From Lagopus muta (Eukaryota; Chordata; Aves; Galliformes; Phasianidae), in contig NC_064438.1 in the NCBI RefSeq assembly GCF_023343835.1, positions 16,225,077-16,289,076 on the forward strand: a DNA stretch of 64,000 nucleotides, read 5' to 3'. Under the pieces are notes generated by a model. The model saw nothing but the letters and a program-made list of their open reading frames with translations, had not been told where the DNA came from and did no database searches. The position numbers were made by a program, and so were the translations under genes. Positions 36,061 to 47,643 of this stretch are shown here, piece after piece (the first letter of the stretch is position 1; every line of letters starts with the position of its first letter).

Positions 36061-38362
36061 TTTTGGAGGCTCTCTATTGCCCCTTCTTTAGTTTGTCATG
36101 AGTGTATGTTGACTTTAATTTCTCGGTGATGTTGCATTCCATTGATGTTGCATTAATTTAAACCTCCTTTTTACAAGTGGTTTATTACACATGATAACGA
36201 AGTTGATGAATTAGCACTGACGGACTCTGGATGCTCAGACTGCAAGAATTGGACAGACCTAAAGGAGGAGAAGGCTGCAAGCGAAGACAGAAGCTTGGCT
36301 TCTTCTTTCTGTGGTGTTGAAGAGTTAGTGAAGCCGTAGTGTGTGAAGCAGGCTTTGTCTGCTTGGTGTTTGTACACCTTTCAGCTGATGAGGAAAATTT
36401 GCTGATTGAGTGGACCTGCTGAGTTAATTCCTTGGCTTGTGTTTGGGAGTTGGATTGTGTTGCTGCAACGCTGTCTTGCAGAAGTTCATTTTCTTTTCCA
36501 CTGTTCTATGCTGTTGTAACTAAACCAAGGGAAAAGAAATGGAGAATACAAGAAAACAGTGCTGCTGTAACCTAAGTAATTTGAGGGGTCATTTTGGAGT
36601 TGAGAATTTGTAGTCAATCATACGTTACAGGATTTCAATTAGGCATGAGTTACGTCTAACAGCAGTGACCCACCTAAATCCTTGTCAGTAACTCAGCATA
36701 CCATCTGTGCAGGTTTCAGGTTTACCTGGGTTTTGGGCTTCTGCGTGCTTTGTCCAGTACTTGTACTTTTCTTGGCCTTCATTTTGTACTAGCAAATTCT
36801 GTTCTGTCTTTCTAAATTAAAACTGTCCCGACTGGACTTCAGAGTGGGGAAAATATTTAAAAGAAATGTAATTAAGTGCTACTTTTTATGCAAAACTTCA
36901 AACTATAAAGTGTGGCTGTGAGGAAGCTAAGAGTTTCTTCTTGTAGTACCATTATAAATGGAGAGGGATACTTGGCTGAGACTGTGACAGTATGTGGATC
37001 AACTGAGACAAAATGCCTTTGTCAGACTTGTATTGCTTCCAGTTAGCCTGAGCACTGGATAACCTGGCCTCAAACTTCTGTGTCTGGAAACTGCACTTCC
37101 TGCCCCATTTCTGCCATTCCATTTTCTCTAGGTGACTCTAAGTGACCCGGTTTTGCCCTTACTGTATGAAGATGTGCTTCTTCAGTGAACTTGCTAGGCT
37201 CAAGCAGATTCTGGGGAATTCAGAACAAATGGAAGGCAAAGAGCTTTGCTGCTTCATGTGTAACTACAGGGGATGTCTGTATAACATACCAAATATTCTT
37301 TCTTAGTGCTTGTAGCTTAATACAAAAGCCAGAATGCTTGAAGAAGTCTATGAAATAGCAGCACATTTTAAATCTCACAATGAATCTTTTGTTTTATGGA
37401 TGGTGTCGCCTTTAACCACTGAACTGTAGACTACCAGTGTTAAATGCATATCTGTCCCACCGTACGTTGTGCACGTTTTGCCTGGGCAGCTGTAATTTAC
37501 ATAACTTCAGTTATAATTCTAAAACAACCAAGAAGCTCAGGTTAGAGTTGCCTTGTGGTAGGAGTGAATTTTGACGTAATTTCTCTTATGGATAGCTCTC
37601 ATTTTGCTTTTGATTTTTTCGTTTCCCCTACACGTGCTTGAAGTATATGTTTAATTTTTTTAATTCTTCTTATTTTTTGAGGGGAAAATGCATGAACAGC
37701 AGAAAACTGTTGAGGGCTTACCTGGGTGTACCTTTGCAAGAGCTATGAAAGCAAACTGAAGCGCTGTGTTAGTGGTCACAGTCTCAAGTGAGAGCCAATA
37801 GGATGAAGTGCACGTGGGTAGCAGTCTCCACTTGGAAGGTACACACAGCTGGGGGTGATTAAAAGAAGTCTGTACGTTTTCTACGTCTTCAGTAGTTGAG
37901 TTAAAGAAATCTGTGCTGTGGAGAATTTTTGTCTGTCTGGGATTTAACAGCTTGCTTTTTCTATCTGGATTAAGTTAAGGCTATGACTTATCTGTGTGCT
38001 AAAACTTAGTTTGCAGGTGTTGGAGCGCTGGAAAGTGCACATGCAGAAATAGTTAAAACATCTGGACCCATTTCGGCAGTGAGATTCAGGGAGGGTGTGG
38101 CTAATGCAGGCGTCTTTGCCTTTGGCCTGCCTGGAAACCTGTACAGACCTGGATCTTCATCTCTCCTGATCTGTGTTCTCGATAAACAGCCCCCCCGTGT
38201 CAACTGCTAACAGAAACCCTCGTGCCATAAGGATCCAGGAAATATTCCTGGATATATGTATTTTCTTCTTTCGGAGTAGATCCAGTATTCTGGAGGGGTT
38301 GTGTCAGGGTTGCAGACAAATGACTGAAGTGAGCTCTGTTGTGCCTGCAGATCAAACCTGTG
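36061..38362. other. Intron 1 unique sequence
   Basis: No gene, named repeat or strong motif is seen in this 2.3 kb interval. Confidence 0.5.
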
Positions 38363-38433
38363 CTTGTGGCAGGAGTTAGAGTTCGAGGATCTTTAAGGTC
38401 CCTTCTAACCAGGGCCATTCTGTGGTTCTGTGC
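38363..38433 (+). mobile_element. CR1 LINE terminal fragment, sense
   Basis: The sequence GAGGATCTTTAAGGTCCC, TTCTAACCAGGGCCATTCTG and TGGTTCTGTG is the CR1 3' terminus on the plus strand. Only about 70 bases remain. Confidence 0.87.
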
Positions 38434-41400
38434 CAATTGAACTTTGAATTGTGTGCTTGACACTTAGTGAGTGTTTGAGGTGTGCTGCCAGGTCTTTGCT
38501 ACCCAATAAACTCTGACAAACAAGTACTGCAGATGGTTAACATTTCCAGAGAAATTAAATTCTGTCTGCTCATTTTGGCCAGTTTGTGGCCAAAAATGTG
38601 ATACACATTGCTATTAATTTTCTCTCTGAAGTGTTTTTCTGGCTCTGGTCATTTCCATTGATCATTACTGTCGTCTGACTGTGACTGGAAATGGTACCTG
38701 GCTGGGAAAGTCTTTACTTTAAAGGGCAGAGGGTTTACTGTCCAGTTAGCCTAGCTGCTTTTGAGCTTCCTGTACGCTACAAAGGCAACAGAAGGCGATG
38801 TGTTTGCTGGGGTTGGGAGGCTGTAGTCCTTCTGCTAGAATGAATCTTGAACGGTTGTGACAAAATCCATGTGCTGGGTGTCTGTTAATGCTGAGGTCAT
38901 TCTGCTGTTTGCAGATTTCACTGCTTTAAACAGCCTTCCAGACATTTATGGAAAGCGAACGCGTTTTGCCTGAGCCAGAGGCCTGGAAAATGCCAGGGCT
39001 TTATTTAGTGACTGGTAGTTGCTCTGAGTTTAAATGTGCTACCAGATAACTCAATTCCCCAGGGCAGAGACGGATTTGCTCATAGTTCTGAGAAGTGCTG
39101 ACACTGGCAGAAGAAACCTCTTGCAAGGCCTTGGCTGGCTCATGCTGAAGTATGTGCATGGGGAAGGGTGTGAGGTGTTTGGGAAGGGGATATATATGCC
39201 ATTATATGTCTGTACGTGTGTATGTGTGAGTGTGGATATAATATGTATATATGTTCTTATGTGCTTAAATACTTGGTTAACCAGTTTCTCCTGCTCTGTT
39301 TTCTTCTTTCATTCCAGTGGTTGTGTTACTGAATAACCTTCCATTTCTAGGGGGCGGGAGGGGAAATAAAAATAAAAATAAAAAACCCTGCTTTTTGCAC
39401 AGACTTTGCCTCCATATCTGTATATATGATTTTAAGGAGGAAAGTTTTGCAGTAGCTCAGTGTTGGGCTGGAACTCAGCGTGCCTGGTTTTGTTCTTGGT
39501 GTTGCAACTGCAGTCTGTGAACTCCAGCATTGCATCTGAAGAAAGGTGACAGTGATATATAGATGATCTCTCTGAATGGATCGTGGAGTGTTTTACGCAA
39601 GAAGCACCTCAGAATAATCTTTTCCTTTACCTATGCTTTTTAAATAACCTTCTGGCAATAAACCCGCTCTGACTGCACTGAATTTCTCTCTCGCTGATGG
39701 TGTTTCGTTACAAGAAAATGAGGCTGCACACCAGCAGAACTGTAGGTTGAGGATCCCAGAAAAGGCAGGAAGATGAGTGTTTTATTAACCAAAATTGCAT
39801 GCATGATCAGTTTTGTGCAGTTGAATCTTTGATCTTGCATATCTATCACCTGACTTTTTATTTTGTAATTCCTGCATGGTGCATCTTTCTCTAGTGTTGG
39901 TAGTGTTTCTTCTCAGCCTGTAAGTTGTTCTAGGCAGGGCTCTGGTGTATTATCTTTCTTTCTACCTGCTTGCTTTCTGCTATTTTCCCACTGTCTGAAG
40001 AACCACGATTGCTAAAGGCTGTAATGTGTGTAGGTGGGTAATTAAAAACAGTGGTCAAGAGAGCTCTTGGAAACTTGTTGGGTTACTTCTCTGAGCAGGA
40101 TGATGAGACAGCATCGCTGAATGGAAGAAAAAAAAAAACAAGACAGAAAACCACCACCCTCCTTTTCCTGGCAGCTTGAAGAGCCAGCTTGCTTTCCTTT
40201 CAGTGTGTGGTTCTGCCAATGGTGTCTGACCCATAGACTTGGTGAAATTGGAGGAGCTGCAGCATAGTCGATGTTTGAGGGCTGTTTGGCTCTCAGACTC
40301 TCGCACAGTGGAGAGAAGATGAGAAGTGCTTTGTTTGTGACTTGTTTCAAATCGCCTCTCAGCTTGTCTGGTCTGTGTTAATGTCTTAATTGTCATTGAA
40401 CAGATTTAAGTGATCCAGGATTCATTTACCTTGGGAATTATCACCTCAACACATGCAGCCCTTCTCCATCCTGCTGCAATAATTACAGCTCATGGAAAAT
40501 AACTCTGGCTGCTGCTCCCCAGGGTGTGGAACTGCTGGCATCTGGAGATAGAGCACATCTGTGCTGGTCCTCAGAGGCAGCAGTCAGCCAGCCAGAGCTT
40601 ATTGCATGCAGGGAATGATGCTGGTGACTTATTGTATCTGAACAATGGCTAGGGGATCCTCATAAGCATTGGCCTCTCACCTCCTCCTGCTTATTCTGAG
40701 TCCTTTCTGGTTGTTTTTATTTTTATTTTCCTGAGGAAGTCTGTGCAGTGAGGGAGGGCGTGGAATATTGTTATGTTCTCGATGCAGCCAGCCCAGTACC
40801 TCAAGCCACTCTTGCTTCTTGGAACTGCAGCTCCTACGCAGGCAAAAAGCATGTGTACAGGCTGCCAACCCCAGGCAGAAGGCAGCTGGGACGTGCTGGT
40901 GTGTGTTTGTGCTTTTCTGGCTGTTAGATTCCGTGGGATTGACATCCTGGGGACATGCAAGGCAAGAGTTTCCTTTTGGAAGGAGGTGCACTTTTGAGAG
41001 TGTTCGAGGAATGTTCTTGAGACCTGTTTATGTCACCTTTCTTGTGTGGATTCTAAGGCTTTTATGAGGGAACAAAACTTGCTTCTTCTGAGCTGGAATA
41101 TGAATTCAAAATTGAGCAGCTATTCCAGAAGAAGTCTCCCAGGAACGCTCTTATTTTAGAATGGTTTCCACACAAAGATCTGTTCTGAAATACTTGACTG
41201 TAATTCTTTCCCAGCATTAGGCTTGGAGCTTGTTTCCAAGTATGGTAGCTGCGACTGTGTAACAGGCTCAGTGTATTCAATCTGAATATCTTCTGGTCCC
41301 ATCGTGATGTAAACTCCTTGACTAGCATGGTTGTTTATAACACACTTGTTTGCATGCTCGTTGACAGCCTTTTAAGACATTCTCGTCCATTAATGCTGGT

Positions 41401-44400
41401 TTCTGAGGAAGGATGCCTTCTTTCCTGTATTTCTTCTCTGAACACATAGCTAAGGGCTTACAAGAACATCTCTGAGGCCATGTGGGAAGAGTGCCTTCTG
41501 GGCACATGTTTCTGAGGTATGACACTTTGTCAGTGCAGAGGTAGATGGAAGGACTACTTCAATAGACAACAGAAAAAGTAATGCTTGGTTTTGGAGTCCA
41601 TGTGGCAGCACAGGTACGCTCAGAGGAGTGGCAGGAATTTGTTCTTATAAATTCTGCTGTTGTTCTTGAATTTCAGCTGCTTGTCTTTACTGCAGTTCCA
41701 CAGCTGTTAATGGGGAGGAGACTGCTTTACACTTTCTTTCCAGTGCTCACTTGGAGACACTAACTGCAATTCTTTTTTCATGGTCTGTGTTGGAGACCAA
41801 AATGACTCCATGTCTCTCTTTCCTGTTGTGTGATTGCCATTGCTATTGCAAACCACTTTGTTGACAAGACCTCATCACTGCTTCAGTAAAGCTTCATGGC
41901 AGTTTGGAGGCCCTGTACCAGCCGGCACTTATGAAATACTTTTGCAAGTTTTCTGCAGTCCCAGGCATCAACAGGTGTGCGAAGAAGATTGCAGGGATGA
42001 AAATGCACCATGTCAGCTGCTGTGCTCTGCATTTCAGCTGTATTCAATGCGTTGTCCTGTATAACTTGTCTGCCACTTCTTTGTGAGGCAGAGGCAATGT
42101 ATTGAACTCTGTAACAGTCTCTAGGAGCTATCCAGAAAGGAGAATTTTGACTTTTTCTTTAAACTGAAATGTTGATATGCAAGAATAAAGCAGTTAAGCT
42201 CAGTGGGAGATGGGTAAGCATTACCTGCACACACTTAAGATTGTAAAAAGAAGCTTTAGCACCAGTTTGTTATTATAAAGTCTGAACTAATGTTGGCTGT
42301 TTACATAAAGGAGTGGACTTTGCAGGGTTGTTTTCTTATTTAAACATCAGCTGGATGCTGGGAACCAATTACTGTGAGTGTTTGAGTGAGTTGTGTTTGC
42401 TTTGTGTGCTTGGCAATGTGTTTCTGTCATTTAAAGCTTTAACAGAACTTCAGAACTGTAAGGTTGGTAAGATAGGTACTCTTTATTTATTAATTATTAG
42501 TATGTGTGGAGTCAGGTGTATATGTGGCCAGAATTGAGTGTTCTATTATCTTCACTTGAAGAAGCTCTGACTCGAGGAATAGCGATCAGTTCCAAGTCTC
42601 ATAATAAATATTGCCTGTTCTTAGAAGGCTCTCTTTTGCTGGAACATTAACAACTAGATGTGTCTGCAGCAGGTAATATTCTGCTCCAGTTTTTCTCCCA
42701 GGTCCTGTGGAGCATACATCAAATGTGTGATAGGCTCTTCAGTCTACGCTGCATCTCTTCCAGCTCTGATTCCCCTCGGTGAGCTGGTGTCAGTGGTGCG
42801 TTGCTGAGGCAGTCATGTTTCAAAATGCTTCCCCGTGTCCGAAACAGCATGAAACTTTCTGGTTCTGACAGTGGTAAATTCATGTTAAAAACTGATCTCA
42901 AAACAAGAATCCCTGAAACTTGTCCATCAGCAACTTCAAAGGGCAGTTTTCCATACAGTTGTAAAATTGGCAACGGCAAAAAAGGCTCCATTTGAATTGC
43001 ACACAGAACTTTACATGTAAACCCCAAATAGCCCAGAATTTGGTTTATCTGCAAGTTACAGTTTAGATTTTAATTAAGTTTTTCTTCTTCCCTGGAGTCT
43101 GACTTGAGATTTAAATTGCATGCAACAAGTGGTTCTCCTTTTGCTTCTTACATGCTATACAAAGGTGTTGTGTTTTTTTTTTTTCTTCCCCTCTTTCTTT
43201 CATAACCTTTTTTAAAAAAATAAAAAATAATTGAAACAAGATTTACACATAGGTTGAAGTTGCAGGAGTGTCGTGCCGCTCAGTGGATGGACTAACTTGA
43301 AGCGTCCTGTACCCTGTTGGGAACCTCTTCTTAGCTAACTGTGGCTTTAAGCCTGAGCAAAAAGGAATTTGGTTGCAAAACCTGGCATAGTTTAGAAAAA
43401 GTGTTTCAAAGGGAGTGTTTTGTCCAGTGGTTCTGGCTTGGGCAGTACCCAGCATCCATATCGTGGTCTGTGCAATGACAACACAAAAATGTGTGGCCAC
43501 ACTGCAAATGAGATTTGGAGGACTGGTTAGGCTGAGAGTAACCTCCTCCCATTACAGACATTACCTTTTGTTTTGTGGGATGGTTTCTCCTCGCTGTGGA
43601 TTCTTTATTTTTTTTTCCCCCTATTTTTCTTCCTCTCCTTCGTCTTTCCCTAACCGAATTGTTTTCCTGTCTTGGTTTACAGAAGTATGACAGCATAACA
43701 TACAGCTGGGGAAGGAGAGCTACTGGGTGAAAAGTGATTCAGCCACAGAGACAGCTGTGTGTATTTGTCCTAGCATTGCCTGGAATGAAGTTAATTTTCT
43801 TCTTAGTAGTTGGTATGGTGCTGGGTTTGGGATCTTTGATGAACATAGTGGCGATAACACGGTGATGTTTTAGTTGCTGCAGAGCAGTGCTTACACAGAG
43901 CAGAGGATGTTTTTGAGAGGGAGCACAGCCCGGACTGCTGACCCAAACTGAATGATGTCCCATGCTGTGGATGTCAGAGGAGGAGCAGGGGATGTTCAAG
44001 GTGATGGCATTTGTCTTCCCGAGGAGCCATTTCATGTGATGAACGCTGCTTTCCTGGGAGTGCCCAGACACCTGCCTGCTGAGGGCAGTCAGCAAATGAA
44101 TTCCTTCAGAGAATCAGAGGTCAGAGGGAGGAGAGAGAGAGACTTCTTCGTGATACAGGGCAAAGTATGATTTAAATCAATTTTTTGTAGACCAATAAAA
44201 TTGCGATAGTGCAAGACGAACAGTTTAATGGGTGTGACATGCTGAACTTTGAAGGAAGGGCAATGCCACATGTTTCCATGCAATTCAGATGTTACACAGC
44301 CTGTGTTGTTTGTTCTCTGTTCTGTTGGCTTTTTTTTAATTCTAAACTCAATGTGTTATTTTTTGCAAGTCTTTAATTGTTTGTTCTGCACCTCATTAGA

Positions 44401-44828
44401 GACAAGAATGGCATCTTGGAGGATCTTCTGAGGAACACAGAAGTGGAGCATGTGTTTGCATTTACAGAGTGATGTTACAGGGGGTTAATTGTATGGATTT
44501 AGCTGTTGTGCAGGAGTAGATAGATGCTTTCCTCTTTGATGTTGTGTTGTTCTGTGGTGTGTCTGGACAATTACTGCATGAGATGAAACTTTTGGTTTGA
44601 AGGCTTCAATTTAAGTAGCCTTAAGAAATGTTAGGTGTCATCTGATGTCAAGTCTTATTACCATATTGAGCATGTGTCTGCTCATGCACGCAAGTATGTG
44701 TTTGGCTATGTGTAAGAACATACAAGGCATTTGAGGGTTTTATAAGGGAGGGAATGTAATGCTGTGATTTGAAGACACCTTTTTATATATTTATATATAT
44801 TCATATATAAATATATATTATTTATTTA
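38434..44828. other. Intron 1 unique sequence with simple repeats
   Basis: No exon is recognised in 6.4 kb. A TG/TA-rich stretch lies at about 39,190-39,265, a short AAAAT repeat at 39,365-39,385, a T run at 43,173-43,184 and pyrimidine-rich DNA at 43,600-43,660. An A/T-only tract at 44,781-44,826 abuts the next CR1 copy. Confidence 0.5.
44781..44826. repeat. TA-rich low-complexity tract
   Basis: Almost pure alternating TATATA/ATATTT sequence, partly self-complementary, ends just before the 5' breakpoint of the CR1 copy at 44,829. Confidence 0.85.
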
Positions 44829-45029
44829 GTTTTTCACACAGAAGGTGGTGTCACATTGGGACAGGTTGCCCAAGGAGGATGTTGATGCCCCATCCCTGGA
44901 AGCATTGAAGGCTAGGCTGGATGTGGCTCTGGGCAGCCTGGTCTGGTGGTTGGTGACCCTGCACAAAGCAGGGAGGTTGGAACTAGATGATCATTGTGGT
45001 CCTTTTCAACCCAGGCCATTCTGTGATTA
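44829..45029 (+). mobile_element. CR1 LINE fragment with ORF2 C-terminus, sense
   Basis: The plus-strand frame from about 44,845 reads HWDRLPKEDVDAPSLEALK then ARLDVALGSLV, the conserved C-terminal end of CR1 ORF2. It is followed by the 3' UTR (GGTTGGAACTAGATGATC, TTTTCAACCCAGGCC) and the terminal ATTCTGTGATTAC. This is among the better-preserved copies in the window, but truncated to about 200 bases and non-functional. Confidence 0.95.
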
Positions 45030-46995
45030 CTTACTTCCACTGTGTTTGCTCTGTGTCATGCCACTGTGGCAGGAAGCAGAGGTTGCCCCAGCTGAGCAGG
45101 TACGTCAGACTGAGGTGCCCTAAGCTTGGGATGGGAGCGAAGGGCTTCTGTCAGCTGTGCTTCGAGTCCCTGCTTGTTTGTGTGGGCTGGGTTGGTTTGT
45201 TTGTTTGTTTTGGTTTTTGTTCTCAGGAGAAAGCTGAGTTTCGTAAAAAGCAAGTGCTTTTGCGGTCTAGTTTACATCTAGTCTTTGGTGAAGGTAGGTT
45301 TGCCTTTAGTTTTCAGTACTCTGGTCGGTCAGCCTTCCCTCTCTGTTAGACAGTGTTACCAAAGCTGAGTGGGTGCAGGCACAATCCTCAGTTTTCTTGT
45401 GATTCATTAATGAATTTTGAGATGATGGTGTTGTTTTCTTTGTAAATTCACAGAAACCTTTTGTTTGGGTCAAAATATATTTTGAAGGAAGTCTTCCCTG
45501 CCTGCAGTGTATACAAAGAGCAGCTCTTGCCCTTCACTTGTAAACATATGGGTTAAGCTATGTTCATATAAGCCCCTGTTGTATTTTAAGAAGGTAACTT
45601 CTGTGTTCAGTCATTATGGGTCATACCAGGAGGAAGTTACTGATCGGCACACCGTTGTTTGCTGCATCTATTTCGTGTTTATCAGCAACCCCTCACTGCA
45701 GAAGGTTGTACAGAAAAGGTTAAAATGAAGTTGTTAATTTCTCACCATGCACGGATGTCTGGCATGTTGAATGTATCATATCTGTCACCTCTCTAGGCTG
45801 GAAATATGGCTTTTAGGCTGTGGGTCTCTGGCTTTCTCTATTAAATGGCACGCTTTTTATTAAGGAAAAAATATGTATGTAGAGGGGGGGCAGAATCCAC
45901 AACACTGCAACTTCAGTGTGCTCTGCAACAACTAGACATAGCAGAGATGTGAAAGTTGGTTGCAGTAAGCTTTCTGTGCTTAAAGGGCATTGGCTGGGGC
46001 AGTAATGCTCTGGCTGTGAGTCGTGCTGTGTTAGATGCAAGGCAGTGCACTGCAGCAGTAAGTGTATTATCTGTGTTGTACCTAAGTTACACTTCCCTGT
46101 TTGGCTCCTGAATCACAGCAGGATATTTTTTCCTCCTTTTTTTTTTTTTTTTTTTTAATTTCTGAAGCATAGCATGGAGTTGGAAGTGTTTGCTGAGTTG
46201 TGCTTGGTGGTGTTTGTGAAAGTACTGGATGTTTTCCAGACACAAAGGGAGATTGCTTCCTGCTCTGAGAGGCGTGCAGTCCGCAGTTATGTCTGCGCTG
46301 CTCAAACAGGTGTAGTTATTACATTGATAAAGCAGTCTTGCTGTAAAAATCCTGATAGAGTTAGTGCAGCTCCGTGCAGCTGAACAGGTGAGGAGTGAAA
46401 TAACGACACTGGCTTTTCACTCACTGTAGGAGTTTCCTTTTCTCTTCTGGCGTTTTGGCATTGAAAAAGCAGGTTACATCTCAGTGTAATAATTACATCT
46501 TTCTCTTTAGCTTGGTGGATGCATTCAAGTAGGATAGAGGAAAGGGTTACCATGTGCCAAACATAATGAGATCCCTGACAGCCACGGGTTGTTTAAGTTA
46601 TGCTTGTTTTAGTGTAAATAAATGCATTTTGCTCAGCCCTCCATGATGCTGCTTCCTTGTGTAATGCTAATAGGCTTGTACCCTTCCTCCTGCAGAAAGA
46701 AGGGTTACTTTGCTGACTTAATGAACTAATAAAAAAGAACAAACAAAACCCCCACCGGTGGATGTTTTGTCACCTGTGTTCTATGAGCAGATTCAGAATT
46801 TGTGTTTTAATTATTTGTGGCAAAACCACCTGTGTTCCCATTTCCCTGCCTATCCTTCCAGCAGTGTGCTGCTTACGCTTGTGGTCTTCTGATTTTGGAG
46901 ATGGGCCAGGTGTCTTTTGATTACCAAAATGGCAGCTTGTATCCTTGTTTTACTTTGATCTGACAGTGGCACTTGTTTCTGTTTTTCTTTCTCTT

Positions 46996-47018
46996 CCCCC
47001 CCCCCCTTTTTTTTTTTT
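46996..47018 (+). repeat. C11-T12 homopolymer junction
   Basis: A block of 11 C is followed directly by 12 T. This is a low-complexity tract likely to vary in length and to be error-prone in sequencing. Confidence 0.9.
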
Positions 47019-47344
47019 CCTTCTGCATTTGGAGCAATTGCTCTGTAGTGTAACCTGGGAGTTGTTTCTTTTGGTACTTTAATTTTCTGAAACCAGAGAA
47101 TAGAGAAGGTGGAAAAAACATTTAGTCATATTTCTCTTGATGCATTGTACATCAGGATCCATGTGCTATTTGCAGTACACCTTATCCAGGCTGCTTAAGG
47201 GTTGGGAGGGTTGGATGACTAAGATCTTCCCTAATCCATTTGCCATAGGAAATGTGTGCCTTTCATTATTCTAAACTTTGGACAATTTTAGTTGGATAAT
47301 AAAAAATAAAAGGCTTATTCTGGCTAGACAGAAACCATGGTTAT

Positions 47345-47465
47345 GGTTCAGTGCTTCACTTGGCTCTTGTGGGTTCTCATCTTGGCTCTGCCATGGGTTG
47401 CAATGGGCAGCCACAGGCAAGACCCTTAATTCCAGCCTTCTGTGGGCTTCCTTGTGTTCTTTGTC
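47345..47465 (+). mobile_element. MIR-like CORE-SINE relic, sense
   Basis: The sequence GGTTCAGTGCTTCACTTGGC, GGGTTCTCATCTTGGCTCTG, CCA and GGCAAGACCCTTAATTCC follows the order of a MIR element (tRNA-like head, GGTTC.AATCC.GGCTCTGCCA, then the GGCAAGTCACTTAA core). Divergence is high, and a profile search would be needed to confirm. Confidence 0.5.
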
Positions 47466-47596
47466 TTGTGTATCTAAACAGCAAGTTCTTGCTGTTGGCA
47501 GTCTTTTACAGTATGTCTGCATCATATCATTCAGGGTGAGAATCTCCATTCTGACTTCTAGCTGTTACCATAAGGTATTGTGTAAAGCTTGTGCTT

Positions 47597-47643
47597 TTTT
47601 TCTTTTTTTCTTTTTTTTTTCCCCTCCCCATTTTTTCCTTTCA
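47597..47643 (+). repeat. Polypyrimidine tract
   Basis: T runs broken only by C fill about 47 bases apart from one A. Such tracts can mimic 3' splice sites or form triplex DNA. Confidence 0.85.
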
